Assembly: GCA_947489085.1 (NCBI GenBank) | Contig: CANLCJ010000024.1 | Span: forward strand, 1-64,000 | Source: an uncultured Flavobacteriaceae bacterium | GTDB lineage: Bacteria > Bacteroidota > Bacteroidia > Flavobacteriales > Flavobacteriaceae | DNA length: 64,000 nt | Direction of reading: 5' to 3' | Shown: positions 43,562 to 51,653 of the stretch, piece after piece | How positions within the stretch are numbered: position 1 is the stretch's first letter | Layout of the letters: each line of letters starts with the position of its first letter | Notes under the pieces: model-generated | Told to the model about the DNA's origin: nothing | Seen by the model: the letters and a program-made list of their open reading frames with translations, nothing else | The model's database searches: none | Program-made: the position numbers and the translations under genes

Positions 43562-43607
43562 CTTAAATTATAACTCATCTCCTTATGCTATTAGCAATAA
43601 AAAACCT

Positions 43608-44705
43608 CTAAAATTCAATAATTTCTCCTCTATTTATAGCATTATCGCTACCTATTATAAATTTAGACTGTCGAGGAAGTATTTTATAAGTCCATTTTTT
43701 CGTGTTGCCATACGTACTCATAAATGCTATTATTTCCTTATAGGAAAGATGATTAGCATCCAATATAATTTCGGTTTCGTTTGCAAAATTACTAATTTCC
43801 TTTCTCACTATTACGATTTTAGGCAATACTGCTGTAAGCGCCTGATGTGCTTTATCTGAAATTAAAACATATTGGAACACGTATTTTATTTTTTCTACTG
43901 GCGCATTTCTTAAAAGGTAAACAGACCGTATACCTAACCATACCATGCAATCGAATGCAATATTTTTCCTAAAATGTTTTTTATAAAATATTTGCATTGC
44001 GCCGTAAAAACGCTTTGCATAGTTTTTATCTCTCAACGTACTTTCACCCTTAAAATGTATAACGTTTGTTGTACCTAAATAGTAATTTTGATATCCTGCT
44101 TTAATGATCTTATAAGATAAATCTATATCTTCTCCATACATAAAATAATCTTCATCGAAACCTTTTACTTCATTATAAATAGAGCGTTTTAAAAACATAA
44201 AGGCGCCCACTAAAACATCTATTGCCCCAACTTGATCTGCTTCTAGATGGTTTGCATAATAATGGGTGGCATTACCCATTAGCTTTTTTAACGCTGCTCT
44301 TACATAAGGAATATTTCGTTTACTTTCTGGCAGATAATTGCCCGCGCCGTCTATAAGTTTACATGCAATAGCGCCTGGATTTGTTAAGGTTTTAGAGTAA
44401 GCAAATAATTTATCGAAAGTGTCTTCTGCTACCACTGTATCTGGATTTAAAATACATAGGTATTCACCTTTGGCTTGTGCTACTCCTATATTGTTCCCTT
44501 TTGAAAACCCCAAATTAACGTTATTTTCTATGAGTTTAACATCTGGAAACTGTGCTTTTACCATCTCGCAGCTATCGTCTTTAGATGCATTGTCTACAAC
44601 AATGATTTCCGCGTCTATATGGGTTGTAGCTGCTTTTACGCTTTTTAAGCAAAGTTCTAAAAAGTAGCGTACGTTGTAATTGAGAATAACTATTGAGAGT
44701 TTCAA
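43608..44705 (-). CDS. Glycosyltransferase family 2 protein
   Basis: A 365-residue GT2 enzyme of the rhamnosyltransferase-like type: LSIVILNYNVRYFLELCLKS opens it, then IIVVDNASKDDSC (nucleotide binding), LNPDTVV (metal-binding NPD in place of DxD) and FDEDYFMYGEDIDLSYKI (catalytic base region). A weakly hydrophobic segment occurs near residue 250. It is outside the polysaccharide locus and follows recR by 17 bases, a linkage often seen in flavobacteria. It probably contributes to a cell-surface glycan; the sugar is unknown. Confidence 0.9.
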   Translation of the reverse strand: MKLSIVILNYNVRYFLELCLKSVKAATTHIDAEIIVVDNASKDDSCEMVKAQFPDVKLIENNVNLGFSKGNNIGVAQAKGEYLCILNPDTVVAEDTFDKLFAYSKTLTNPGAIACKLIDGAGNYLPESKRNIPYVRAALKKLMGNATHYYANHLEADQVGAIDVLVGAFMFLKRSIYNEVKGFDEDYFMYGEDIDLSYKIIKAGYQNYYLGTTNVIHFKGESTLRDKNYAKRFYGAMQIFYKKHFRKNIAFDCMVWLGIRSVYLLRNAPVEKIKYVFQYVLISDKAHQALTAVLPKIVIVRKEISNFANETEIILDANHLSYKEIIAFMSTYGNTKKWTYKILPRQSKFIIGSDNAINRGEIIEF

Positions 44706-44722
44706 AAAAAATGCTTTTAATT

Positions 44723-45340
44723 TTAAAGTTTGAGAGAGGATTCGAAAGGCACTCTATTAACAATGCTTCTTCCTAGAGTTACCTCGTCGGTATATTCTAG
44801 TTCGTCGCCCACCGAGATACCTCGCGCAATGGTAGACGTGGTAATTTTATAATCTTTAATTTGCTTAAAAATATAAAAATTAGTGGTATCGCCTTCCATA
44901 GTAGAACTTAAAGCGAATATTAGTTCTTTTACTTCGCCTTGTTTTACCTTTTCTACCAAAGGCGTAATATTTAAATCGTGTGGCCCAATGCCGTCTATTG
45001 GCGAAATTTTGCCACCTAAAACATGGTACAAACCTTTAAAAGAACTTGTATTCTCTATAGCCATAACGTCTCTTATATCTTCCACAACACAAATAATAGC
45101 ATTGTTTCGTTTTGGATTTGCGCAAATTTCACAGAGCGCTACGTCACTAATATTATTACACGATTTGCAATACTTAATCTGTTCTCGCATTTGCGATAAC
45201 GCTTGTACAAAATTTGTAGTTTGTACTTTAGGTTGTCTTAGCATATGTAAAACCAAACGCAAAGCTGTGCGTTTCCCTATTCCTGGCAACTGCGACATTT
45301 CATTTACTGCATTCTCTAAGAGCTTCGAAGAAAATTCCAT
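44723..45340 (-). CDS. recR: Recombination mediator RecR
   Basis: A 205-residue RecR, which with RecO/RecF loads RecA at gaps. It has the N-terminal helix-hairpin-helix ([17 protein letters not shown]), a four-cysteine zinc finger ([16 protein letters not shown]), the Toprim domain ([31 protein letters not shown]) and the C-terminal Walker-like segment ([19 protein letters not shown]). Length is normal. An 8-base inverted repeat (GCGAAATT, 45345-45352, and AATTTCGC, 45367-45374) lies just upstream of its start. Confidence 0.97.
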   Translation of the reverse strand: MEFSSKLLENAVNEMSQLPGIGKRTALRLVLHMLRQPKVQTTNFVQALSQMREQIKYCKSCNNISDVALCEICANPKRNNAIICVVEDIRDVMAIENTSSFKGLYHVLGGKISPIDGIGPHDLNITPLVEKVKQGEVKELIFALSSTMEGDTTNFYIFKQIKDYKITTSTIARGISVGDELEYTDEVTLGRSIVNRVPFESSLKL

Positions 45341-45463
45341 AATTGCGAAATTACTATTTACACTGCAATTTCGCTAATTTATACCTTGACAATTAAAATA
45401 CTAACATTTACGTTTGGTTTTTAAAACCGAATAGTTGTATTTTCAAAACTTCAATTTTATATT

Positions 45464-46918
45464 ATGACACCTCTACAAATACTGCTTCTAATTGCTTCTT
45501 ACTTTATAGTGCTTATCGCTATATCTTACCTTACAGGCAAAGAAGACTCCAATGCGGCTTTTTTTAAAGCAAACAAAAGTGCGCCTTGGTACTTGGTTGC
45601 TTTTGGTATGATAGGCGCTTCGCTTTCTGGGGTTACTTTTATTTCTGTTCCGGGTATGATTGAGGGGCAACAATTTGCGTATATGCAAGGCGTTTTTGGC
45701 TTCTTTTTTGGGTATTTGTGCATTACAACACTATTATTGCCTTTGTATTACAGACTTAATGTAACTTCTATATACGAATATTTAGAACAGCGTTTTGGAG
45801 TTGTAAGCTATAAAACTGGTGCTTTTTTCTTTTTGTTATCGCGTATTACTGGCGCTTCTTTTAGACTGTTTTTAGTGGCTTTAGCCATGCAATATATTGT
45901 ATTTGAAAGCATGGGTGTTCCGTTTTGGGTAACTGTAGTTATTTCTATCTTACTTATTTGGCTGTACACTAACAGAGGTGGTATTAAAACTATAATATGG
46001 ACAGATACCATACAAACTTTTGCCATGCTTGTTGCTGTTTTAGTGGCTATTTATTTAATTAGTGAAAAGTTAAATGCTTCTTTTTTTGATATTGTTTCTT
46101 CCAATGCGTTTACTGAAAAAAGTAAGATTTTCTTTTTCGACGACCCTCTATCTAAAACGTATTTCTGGAAATATTTTATTGGAGGCATTTTTATTGCCGT
46201 TGCTATGACGGGGTTAGATCAAGATATGATGCAGAAAAATTTAACTTGTAAAAACAAAAGAGAAGCCCAAAAAAACATGCTTACTATGGCTACTCTAGTT
46301 GTAATTGTTAATTTTATTTTTCTCTCTCTTGGGGCGCTTTTATTTATTTACAGTTCTAAATTTAACGTTGAAATTCCTGTGGTTAACGGCAAAACCAGAA
46401 CGGATTTGCTATTTCCTGAAATTGCCATGAATCAAAATTTAGGAAGCGCACTATCTGTAACTTTTATTATAGGTTTAATTGCTGCTGCTTACTCTAGTGC
46501 AGACAGTGCTTTAACATCTTTAACCACATCTTTTTCTGTAGATTTTTTAGATATTAAAAATAGACCAGAAGCCGAGCAAAAGCCTTTGCGTAAAAAAGTA
46601 CATATACTTGTTTCTTTAGTTTTAATGGCGGTAGTTATTATTTTTAATCTTCTGGAAGGAAATGTTGTAAGCAACCTTTTTAAATTTGCTACATTTACTT
46701 ATGGCCCTTTATTAGGCTTATTTGCTTTTGGAATTCTTACCAAATATAAAATTAAAGACAATTATTCTTGGGTGGTGGCATTAATATCTATTACACTAAC
46801 CTACATTATTACAATCTTACCAAAAAACTATATTGGTGGATACCAATTTCATTGGGAAATTCTTCCCCTTAATGGACTTATAACATTTTTAGGCTTAGTA
46901 TTGATTCGTAGAAAGTAA
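45464..46918 (+). CDS. Sodium:solute symporter (SSS family)
   Basis: A 484-residue SSS-family transporter with about 13 membrane helices. It shows the family's first segments (IASYFIVLIAISYLTG, APWYLVAFGMIGASLSGVTF), the SGVTFISVPG sodium-site region, GLDQDMMQKNLTCKNKREAQ, and AAYSSADSALTSLTTSFSVD, which carries the conserved serines of the second sodium site. It imports a small organic solute with Na+; which solute is not evident. It is transcribed towards the CoA-binding-protein gene, and their 3' ends overlap by 24 bases. Confidence 0.93.
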   Translation: MTPLQILLLIASYFIVLIAISYLTGKEDSNAAFFKANKSAPWYLVAFGMIGASLSGVTFISVPGMIEGQQFAYMQGVFGFFFGYLCITTLLLPLYYRLNVTSIYEYLEQRFGVVSYKTGAFFFLLSRITGASFRLFLVALAMQYIVFESMGVPFWVTVVISILLIWLYTNRGGIKTIIWTDTIQTFAMLVAVLVAIYLISEKLNASFFDIVSSNAFTEKSKIFFFDDPLSKTYFWKYFIGGIFIAVAMTGLDQDMMQKNLTCKNKREAQKNMLTMATLVVIVNFIFLSLGALLFIYSSKFNVEIPVVNGKTRTDLLFPEIAMNQNLGSALSVTFIIGLIAAAYSSADSALTSLTTSFSVDFLDIKNRPEAEQKPLRKKVHILVSLVLMAVVIIFNLLEGNVVSNLFKFATFTYGPLLGLFAFGILTKYKIKDNYSWVVALISITLTYIITILPKNYIGGYQFHWEILPLNGLITFLGLVLIRRK

Positions 46919-47254
46919 TACCAATGTACAGGCTTCCTCGAATGCTATATTGTGCGCATTGAGTAGAGTATACAATTCTGGGTTTTCAGTTCCTGGATTA
47001 AAAATAACGCGCTTGGGTTGTAATTTTAGTATATAATCATAGTACGCTTTCTGGCGCTTAGCATTTAGATAGAGTGTTATGGTATGTACATCTTTATAAT
47101 CTAACAACGTAGTAGCTACTGTAACTCCAGAAATATCTCCTGCTCTTAAGCCAAAAGCAACCGTCTCTATACTGTTAGCCACCAAACGCTGCACTGCATA
47201 ATTGGAATAACGGTTTGGTTTTAAAGAAGCTCCCAATACTAAGGTTTTTTTCAT
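46895..47254 (-). CDS. CoA-binding domain protein (YccU-like)
   Basis: A 119-residue Rossmann-fold CoA_binding protein. The ATG at 47254 is preferred over one three codons upstream because KKTLVLGASLKPNRYSNYAV is the conserved opening. IFNPGTENPELYTLLNAHNI and FEEACTLVLL are the other family marks. Its physiological role is unknown; related proteins bind CoA or acyl-CoA. Its stop codon region overlaps the end of the convergent symporter gene by 24 bases. Confidence 0.9.
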   Translation of the reverse strand: MKKTLVLGASLKPNRYSNYAVQRLVANSIETVAFGLRAGDISGVTVATTLLDYKDVHTITLYLNAKRQKAYYDYILKLQPKRVIFNPGTENPELYTLLNAHNIAFEEACTLVLLSTNQY

Positions 47255-47451
47255 GACAGTCATTTTTTTTAATTAATTTTTACTTTTTAAATGTTTTTCA
47301 AACTCAAATTATTTTTTTTAAGAAATTAATTTTAACATAAAATCGTTATCTTTAACAAAACAAACATCTGTAAATCAATATTTTAAAAAACAAACTCTCT
47401 CTTTTAAAGGATTATAATATTTAATTTATTCTAAAAATATTTACTATTGGT

Positions 47452-47661
47452 GTAACATTATTATATAAAGGGCGTCCTACCACCACAATAAGCATTTAAG
47501 ATTGAGATTTATATACAGCTATTAACAATTTTTTAAATCTTAAATGCAATACATAAAACGGTTAATTTATGTAAAACAATTTTAGTAATCTGATATCTAG
47601 TTGTTGGTTAGTGTTTTATCAGTATTATTAAATACCCTCCAAGATGTATTTCCTGGAGGGT
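47452..47661 (+). ncRNA. Candidate structured small RNA
   Basis: A near-consensus -7 element (TACTATTG, 47452-47459) is followed by three hairpins and no open frame: a perfect 12-base inverted repeat (GCATTTAAGATT at 47492-47503 with AATCTTAAATGC at 47536-47547), a 7-base one (ACATAAA with TTTATGT, 47551-47572), and a terminator-like hairpin (ACCCTCCA with TGGAGGGT, 47634-47661) followed by a T-rich tail. The predicted RNA is about 195 bases. The direction is not certain; the 3' hairpin also follows fabH on the minus strand. Confidence 0.45.
47634..47661. terminator. Hairpin 27 bases beyond fabH, possibly bidirectional
   Basis: An eight-pair perfect stem with a 12-base loop. On the plus strand it is followed by TTTGTTATTT, on the minus strand by ATTTAATAAT. 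It can serve as the fabH terminator, the end of the candidate plus-strand RNA, or both. Confidence 0.6.
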
Positions 47662-47687
47662 TTGTTATTTAATACCCCTAAAGGTTA

Positions 47688-48695
47688 TTACCACCTAATA
47701 ACTACACTTCCCCAAGTGAATCCGCTCCCAAAGGCTGCTAATACAACTAAATCGTTATCCTTAATTTTTCCAGCTTCCCATGCTTCTGTTAGAGCGATAA
47801 TAACCGAAGCTGCCGTTGTATTGCCGTATTTTTGTATGTTATTAAAAACTTGGTTGTCTCTTAATCCAAATTTCTTTTGGATAAATTGAGATATTCTTAA
47901 ATTAGCTTGGTGGGGTATTAACATATCTATAGCTTCTTTTTCAAGTTTGTTTGCCGCCAAACCTTCCATAATAGCTTCGCTAAACCTTACTACTGCATGT
48001 TTAAACACGTGTTGTCCATTCATATATGGAAAATAAGAGATATCGTCTGGATTGTTTTCTTCAAGCATTTGTGGCACCCAATGTTTAATATTAGGTCCCT
48101 CTACAATTAATTCTTTGGCATATTTACCCTCAGAATGCAAATGCGACGATAAAATTCCATGGTCTGTATTTTCAGCCCTACTCATTACAGCTGCTCCTGC
48201 CCCGTCTCCAAAAATCACAGAAACGCTTCTTCCTCTTGTCGTTTTATCTAAACCTCCAGAGTGGTATTCTGCACCTATCACTAATATGTTTTTATACATA
48301 CCCGTTTTTATAAATTGGTCTGCCACAGACACGGCATATATAAAACCAGAACATTGGTTTCTAACATCTAAAGCACCAATTGTCGGCATTTCTAACATAT
48401 CCTGTATTTGCACACCACAACCTGGAAAATAATAGTCTGGACTTAAGGTGGCAAACACAATAAAATCGATATCATCTTTTGTTAACCCAGAACGCTCTAT
48501 TGCTATGCGCGCGGCCTTTGCGCCCATAACTGCCGATGTATCCTCAGAGTTTTTATCTATCCAACGCCTTTCCTTTATGCCTGTGCGCTCCTGTATCCAA
48601 GCATCGTTAGTATCCATAAGTTTTGATAAGTCGTTGTTTGTTACCACATTTTCTGGCACATACTTACCAAGACCTATTATTTTAGAGTTATACAT
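47688..48695 (-). CDS. fabH: Beta-ketoacyl-ACP synthase III
   Basis: A 335-residue KAS III that starts fatty acid synthesis by condensing an acyl-CoA with malonyl-ACP. The catalytic cysteine is C115 in ALDVRNQCSGFIYA; the histidine lies in MLIPHQANLRISQF and the asparagine in QKYGNTTAASVII. The opening YNSKIIGLGKYVPENVVTN and the ending GSGFTWGSVVIRW are typical. It is a stand-alone gene rather than part of a plsX-fabH operon, so it may be an additional KAS III copy. Confidence 0.95.
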   Translation of the reverse strand: MYNSKIIGLGKYVPENVVTNNDLSKLMDTNDAWIQERTGIKERRWIDKNSEDTSAVMGAKAARIAIERSGLTKDDIDFIVFATLSPDYYFPGCGVQIQDMLEMPTIGALDVRNQCSGFIYAVSVADQFIKTGMYKNILVIGAEYHSGGLDKTTRGRSVSVIFGDGAGAAVMSRAENTDHGILSSHLHSEGKYAKELIVEGPNIKHWVPQMLEENNPDDISYFPYMNGQHVFKHAVVRFSEAIMEGLAANKLEKEAIDMLIPHQANLRISQFIQKKFGLRDNQVFNNIQKYGNTTAASVIIALTEAWEAGKIKDNDLVVLAAFGSGFTWGSVVIRW

Positions 48696-49003
48696 ATCTT
48701 TTTTTTTTGAAAACTAAATTACAAAATATTGAGATTTAACATTAATCATATTACAATTTAAGCTTTCTAATTCAACATTACAGAACTAAATGATAAAAAA
48801 CATTTTTAGTACTCCTAGCAATACTCACAAATTACTTGTTTATTGGCATCCCTATCTTAAATTATGGCGAAGTTAATTCCTTTTTAAGTGCATCTTTTCA
48901 GTTTGGCTGTATATTTTTTAGAGTATAGATATTCAAGTATTAATTTTACTATCCCCGAACTACACTACCTAAATCTAACTATTGCATCTTAACCCTTATT
49001 GTT
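48696..49003. other. Intergenic region upstream of fabH with a frameshifted relic
   Basis: 308 bases between fabH and a small plus-strand ORF. The only structured content is the frameshifted signal-peptide-like sequence at 48790-48928; the rest is AT-rich with no convincing promoter. Confidence 0.4.
48790..48928 (+). pseudogene. Frameshifted ORF resembling a signal-peptide-bearing small protein
   Basis: ATG-ATA is followed by a run of six A residues (48795-48800). In the frame reached by dropping one A, the next codons give TFLVLLAILTNYLFIGIPI, then NYGEVNSFLSASFQFG and a stop at 48928: a basic start, a hydrophobic core and a short exported part. In the actual frame the product is a 28-residue polar peptide. 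No family is recognised. It may be a degraded gene or a chance hydrophobic stretch in AT-rich DNA. Confidence 0.25.
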
Positions 49004-49102
49004 ATGGAAAATTCAGAAAAGACTATCGAATTATTAATATTTTTAGCAATGGCAATTGCCTTAATACAAATATGCTTATTACTGCATTGGCTTATTTGTT
49101 AG
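49004..49102 (+). CDS. Putative 32-residue single-span membrane peptide
   Basis: An ATG-started frame of 32 residues: a short acidic start (MENSEKTIE), one hydrophobic helix (LLIFLAMAIALIQICLLLHW) and a stop. The layout is that of a small membrane protein. It lies 107 bases upstream of htpG on the same strand, and a frame of this kind is not expected to keep such a clean helix by chance, but no homology is recognised and no consensus promoter is seen. Confidence 0.4.
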   Translation: MENSEKTIELLIFLAMAIALIQICLLLHWLIC

Positions 49103-49209
49103 CGCAAACCAATGCCCCAACTAATGTCAGTTTGTCATGTTTATAGACTTGGTATTTTTTTTGTCTGCTAGTGTACCTATACATTAAAATAGATAAAACA
49201 TAATATATC

Positions 49210-51120
49210 ATGACAAAAGGGAGTATTAATGTGTCGGTGGAAAACATCTTTCCACTTATTAAAAAATTCTTATATAGCGATCACGAAATATTTTTACGTG
49301 AGTTAATTAGTAATGCTACAGATGCAACACTTAAATTAAAACACCTTACCAATATAGGTGAAGCTAAAGTTGAATATGGCAATCCGCAAATTGAGATTAA
49401 GGTTGATAAAGAACAGAAAAAGCTACATATTATAGATCAAGGTTTGGGTATGACGGCTGAAGAAGTTGAAAAATACATCAACCAAGTTGCCTTTTCTGGT
49501 GCTGAAGAGTTTTTAGATAAATACAAAGATTCTGCTAAAGACTCTGGTATTATAGGTCACTTCGGTCTTGGGTTTTACTCTGCTTTTATGGTGGCTGATA
49601 AAGTAGAAATTATTACAAAATCTTTTAAAGACGAGCCTGCTGCACACTGGACTTGCGATGGTTCTCCAGAATTTACTTTAGAATCTTCTGAGAAAACAGA
49701 ACGCGGTACTGAAATTATTCTTCACATTTCTGAAGATTCTACAGAATTTTTAGAAGAGACACGCATACGTGAATTGTTGAACAAGTACAACAAGTTTATG
49801 CCTGTGGCCATTAAATTTGGAACGAAAGAAATTAACGATCCAGAGCATGAGCCTAAAACAGTTAAAGATGAAGAAGGCAAAGAAACCATAGAACCTCACA
49901 GACAAATTACTGTAGACGATATTATAAACAATCCTAATCCTGCCTGGACGAAACAACCTGCAGATTTAAAAGATGAGGATTACAGTAATTTCTACAGAGA
50001 ATTGTACCCAATGCAGTTCGAAGAGCCTTTATTTAACATTCACTTAAATGTAGATTATCCTTTTAACCTAACAGGTATTTTATACTTCCCTAAAATGTCT
50101 AACGACATGCAAATACAGAAGGATAAAATTCAATTGTACCAAAACCAAGTATTCGTTACCGATAATGTAGAAGGTATTGTACCCGAGTTTTTAACCATGT
50201 TACGAGGAGTTATCGATTCTCCAGACATTCCATTAAACGTATCGCGTTCTTACTTACAAGCCGATGGTGCTGTTAAAAAGATTTCGTCTTACATTACAAG
50301 AAAAGTAGCCGATAAATTAAAATCGTTATTTAATAACAGTCGTGAAGATTTCGAAGCCAAATGGAACGATATTAAAATTGTTATTGAATACGGTATGCTT
50401 TCTGAAGAAAAATTCTTTGAAAAAGCAGAAGCTTTCACATTATATCCTACTGTAGATGGTAAGTATTATACCTACCAAGAATTATACGATAAAATAAAAG
50501 CCAACCAAACCGATAAAGATGACAAGCTTGTTATTCTTTATACCTCCGATCAAGATGCACAGCACAGTTATATCGAAGCTGCCAAAGCAAAAGGATATGA
50601 GGTATTGGTATTAGATTCGCCTATTGTATCGCATTTAATCCAAAAATTAGAAGGCTCTAAAGAAAAAATAGCATTTGCTAGAGTTGATGGTGACCATATT
50701 GATAATTTAATAAAGAAAGACGACACTACAGTTTCTAAATTAGATGAAGACCAAACAAAAGCTTTAGACGAACTTTTAAAAGACGTCATTCCTTCTGAAA
50801 AATTTATGGTACAGTTAGAAGCTATGGACAGCAGTGCCAATCCATTTATTATTACCCAACCAGAGTTTATGCGCCGTATGAAAGAGATGCAGCAAACCGG
50901 CGGTGGCGGTATGTTTGGTATGGGTAATATGCCAGAAATGCACAATCTTATTGTAAACACAAATTCTGATTTGGTTAGTGACATTTTAAATACTGAAGCC
51001 AAAGAAGATAAAGAACGTTTAATTAATCAAAGTTTAGACCTTGCTAGATTATCGCAAGGCTTGCTTAAAGGCGAAGAGTTAACTAACTTTATTAAGCGCA
51101 GTTACCAAATGATAAAGTAA
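49210..51120 (+). CDS. htpG: Chaperone protein HtpG (Hsp90)
   Basis: A 636-residue bacterial Hsp90. The N-terminal GHKL ATPase has the expected boxes (FLRELISNATDATLKLKHL, IIDQGLGMTAEEV, SGIIGHFGLGFYSAF), followed by the middle domain (LFNIHLNVDYPFNLTGIL, YFPK, NVSRSYLQADGAVKKIS) and a C-terminal dimerisation domain ending in EELTNFIKRSYQMI. Near the C-terminus is a glycine/methionine-rich insert (GGGGMFGMGNMPEM). The protein folds clients under stress. It is a single gene closed by a strong terminator. Confidence 0.97.
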   Translation: MTKGSINVSVENIFPLIKKFLYSDHEIFLRELISNATDATLKLKHLTNIGEAKVEYGNPQIEIKVDKEQKKLHIIDQGLGMTAEEVEKYINQVAFSGAEEFLDKYKDSAKDSGIIGHFGLGFYSAFMVADKVEIITKSFKDEPAAHWTCDGSPEFTLESSEKTERGTEIILHISEDSTEFLEETRIRELLNKYNKFMPVAIKFGTKEINDPEHEPKTVKDEEGKETIEPHRQITVDDIINNPNPAWTKQPADLKDEDYSNFYRELYPMQFEEPLFNIHLNVDYPFNLTGILYFPKMSNDMQIQKDKIQLYQNQVFVTDNVEGIVPEFLTMLRGVIDSPDIPLNVSRSYLQADGAVKKISSYITRKVADKLKSLFNNSREDFEAKWNDIKIVIEYGMLSEEKFFEKAEAFTLYPTVDGKYYTYQELYDKIKANQTDKDDKLVILYTSDQDAQHSYIEAAKAKGYEVLVLDSPIVSHLIQKLEGSKEKIAFARVDGDHIDNLIKKDDTTVSKLDEDQTKALDELLKDVIPSEKFMVQLEAMDSSANPFIITQPEFMRRMKEMQQTGGGGMFGMGNMPEMHNLIVNTNSDLVSDILNTEAKEDKERLINQSLDLARLSQGLLKGEELTNFIKRSYQMIK

Positions 51121-51142
51121 ATCATTTACCATAAATAACATC

Positions 51143-51177
51143 AAGCCACTTTGTCTTTTCAAAGTGGCTTTTTTTTT
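51143..51177 (+). terminator. Intrinsic terminator of htpG
   Basis: AAGCCACTTTG pairs perfectly with CAAAGTGGCTT around a TCTTTT loop, followed by nine T residues, 22 bases after the htpG stop. Confidence 0.9.
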
Positions 51178-51539
51178 GCTAATAGCTATCCCTATCAATT
51201 TTTGAAAGCTTGTTCCAATAATAAACTCTAAAATTTATAGCCTTCAAATAGTTTATTAAATTGAAAGTAAACACACATCCCTTCAAAATCTACATTTATT
51301 TACAATCATTTTAAAAATTAAGTCTGCAAACCTTAGAAAAACGATAGCTAAAAAGAACTATTTTAAAGACAACACTACACAAATATTACTTTATAACCTA
51401 AAAATTATACCTACATAAAAAATAAAGACTTATCATCTACGTAAATACACTTATTCTTAATATCATAAAATTAACACATTGCTTTTATGTAAGTATTAAT
51501 TTTAAGTATTTCATAAAAATACAGATAAAACAACTAAAA

Positions 51540-51587
51540 AAATACGTATTTATTTCATTAATATGTAGTTTTGAGACGTACTAGTAC
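51540..51587 (+). promoter_or_regulatory. Predicted promoter and palindromic operator sites of the urea operon
   Basis: TAGTTTTG at 51566-51573 is a full -7 match. No TTG -33 element is present; instead a perfect 12-base palindrome AAATACGTATTT (51540-51551) covers that position. A second perfect palindrome GTACTAGTAC (51578-51587) lies over the expected start site near 51579. A missing -33 element with a palindrome in its place is the layout expected for a regulated promoter that needs an activator. The leader to the porin ATG is about 75 bases. Confidence 0.45.
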
Positions 51588-51653
51588 TTAGATTAAACTC
51601 ACCTTTCATTCCTTGATTGGTGCTGACAAACAATTAACTTAATTTTCTAAAGC

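Larger units (their letters stand above)
47255..47687. other. Intergenic region holding a candidate structured RNA
   Basis: 433 bases between the CoA-binding-protein and fabH genes. The first 195 bases are very AT-rich and featureless; the remainder contains the inverted repeats and hairpin described for the candidate RNA at 47452-47661. No coding frame of note is present. Confidence 0.5.
51121..51653. other. Regulatory region upstream of the urea operon
   Basis: 533 bases. The htpG terminator occupies 51143-51177. From 51180 to 51535 the DNA is about 80% A/T and holds no coding frame or clear repeat. The last 115 bases carry a 12-base palindrome (51540-51551), a consensus -7 element (51566-51573) and a 10-base palindrome (51578-51587), followed by a leader of about 70 bases to the first operon gene. 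Confidence 0.55.

Noticed and set aside
45345-45374. 8-base inverted repeat upstream of recR as an operator
   Set aside because: Arms (GCGAAATT / AATTTCGC) are separated by 14 bases in very AT-rich sequence and no regulator is known for recR; kept only as a note in the recR entry.
44883-45377. A 164-codon plus-strand frame
   Set aside because: Antisense to recR over its whole conserved part; not a gene.
47255-47451. Possible tRNA or rRNA fragment
   Set aside because: No cloverleaf, no CCA end and no conserved rRNA stretch. I looked for tRNA-like TTCGA loops in all gaps longer than 150 bases and found none with a matching acceptor stem.
50568-51002. A 144-codon minus-strand frame
   Set aside because: Antisense to the C-terminal part of htpG and cysteine-rich only because of complementary codons.
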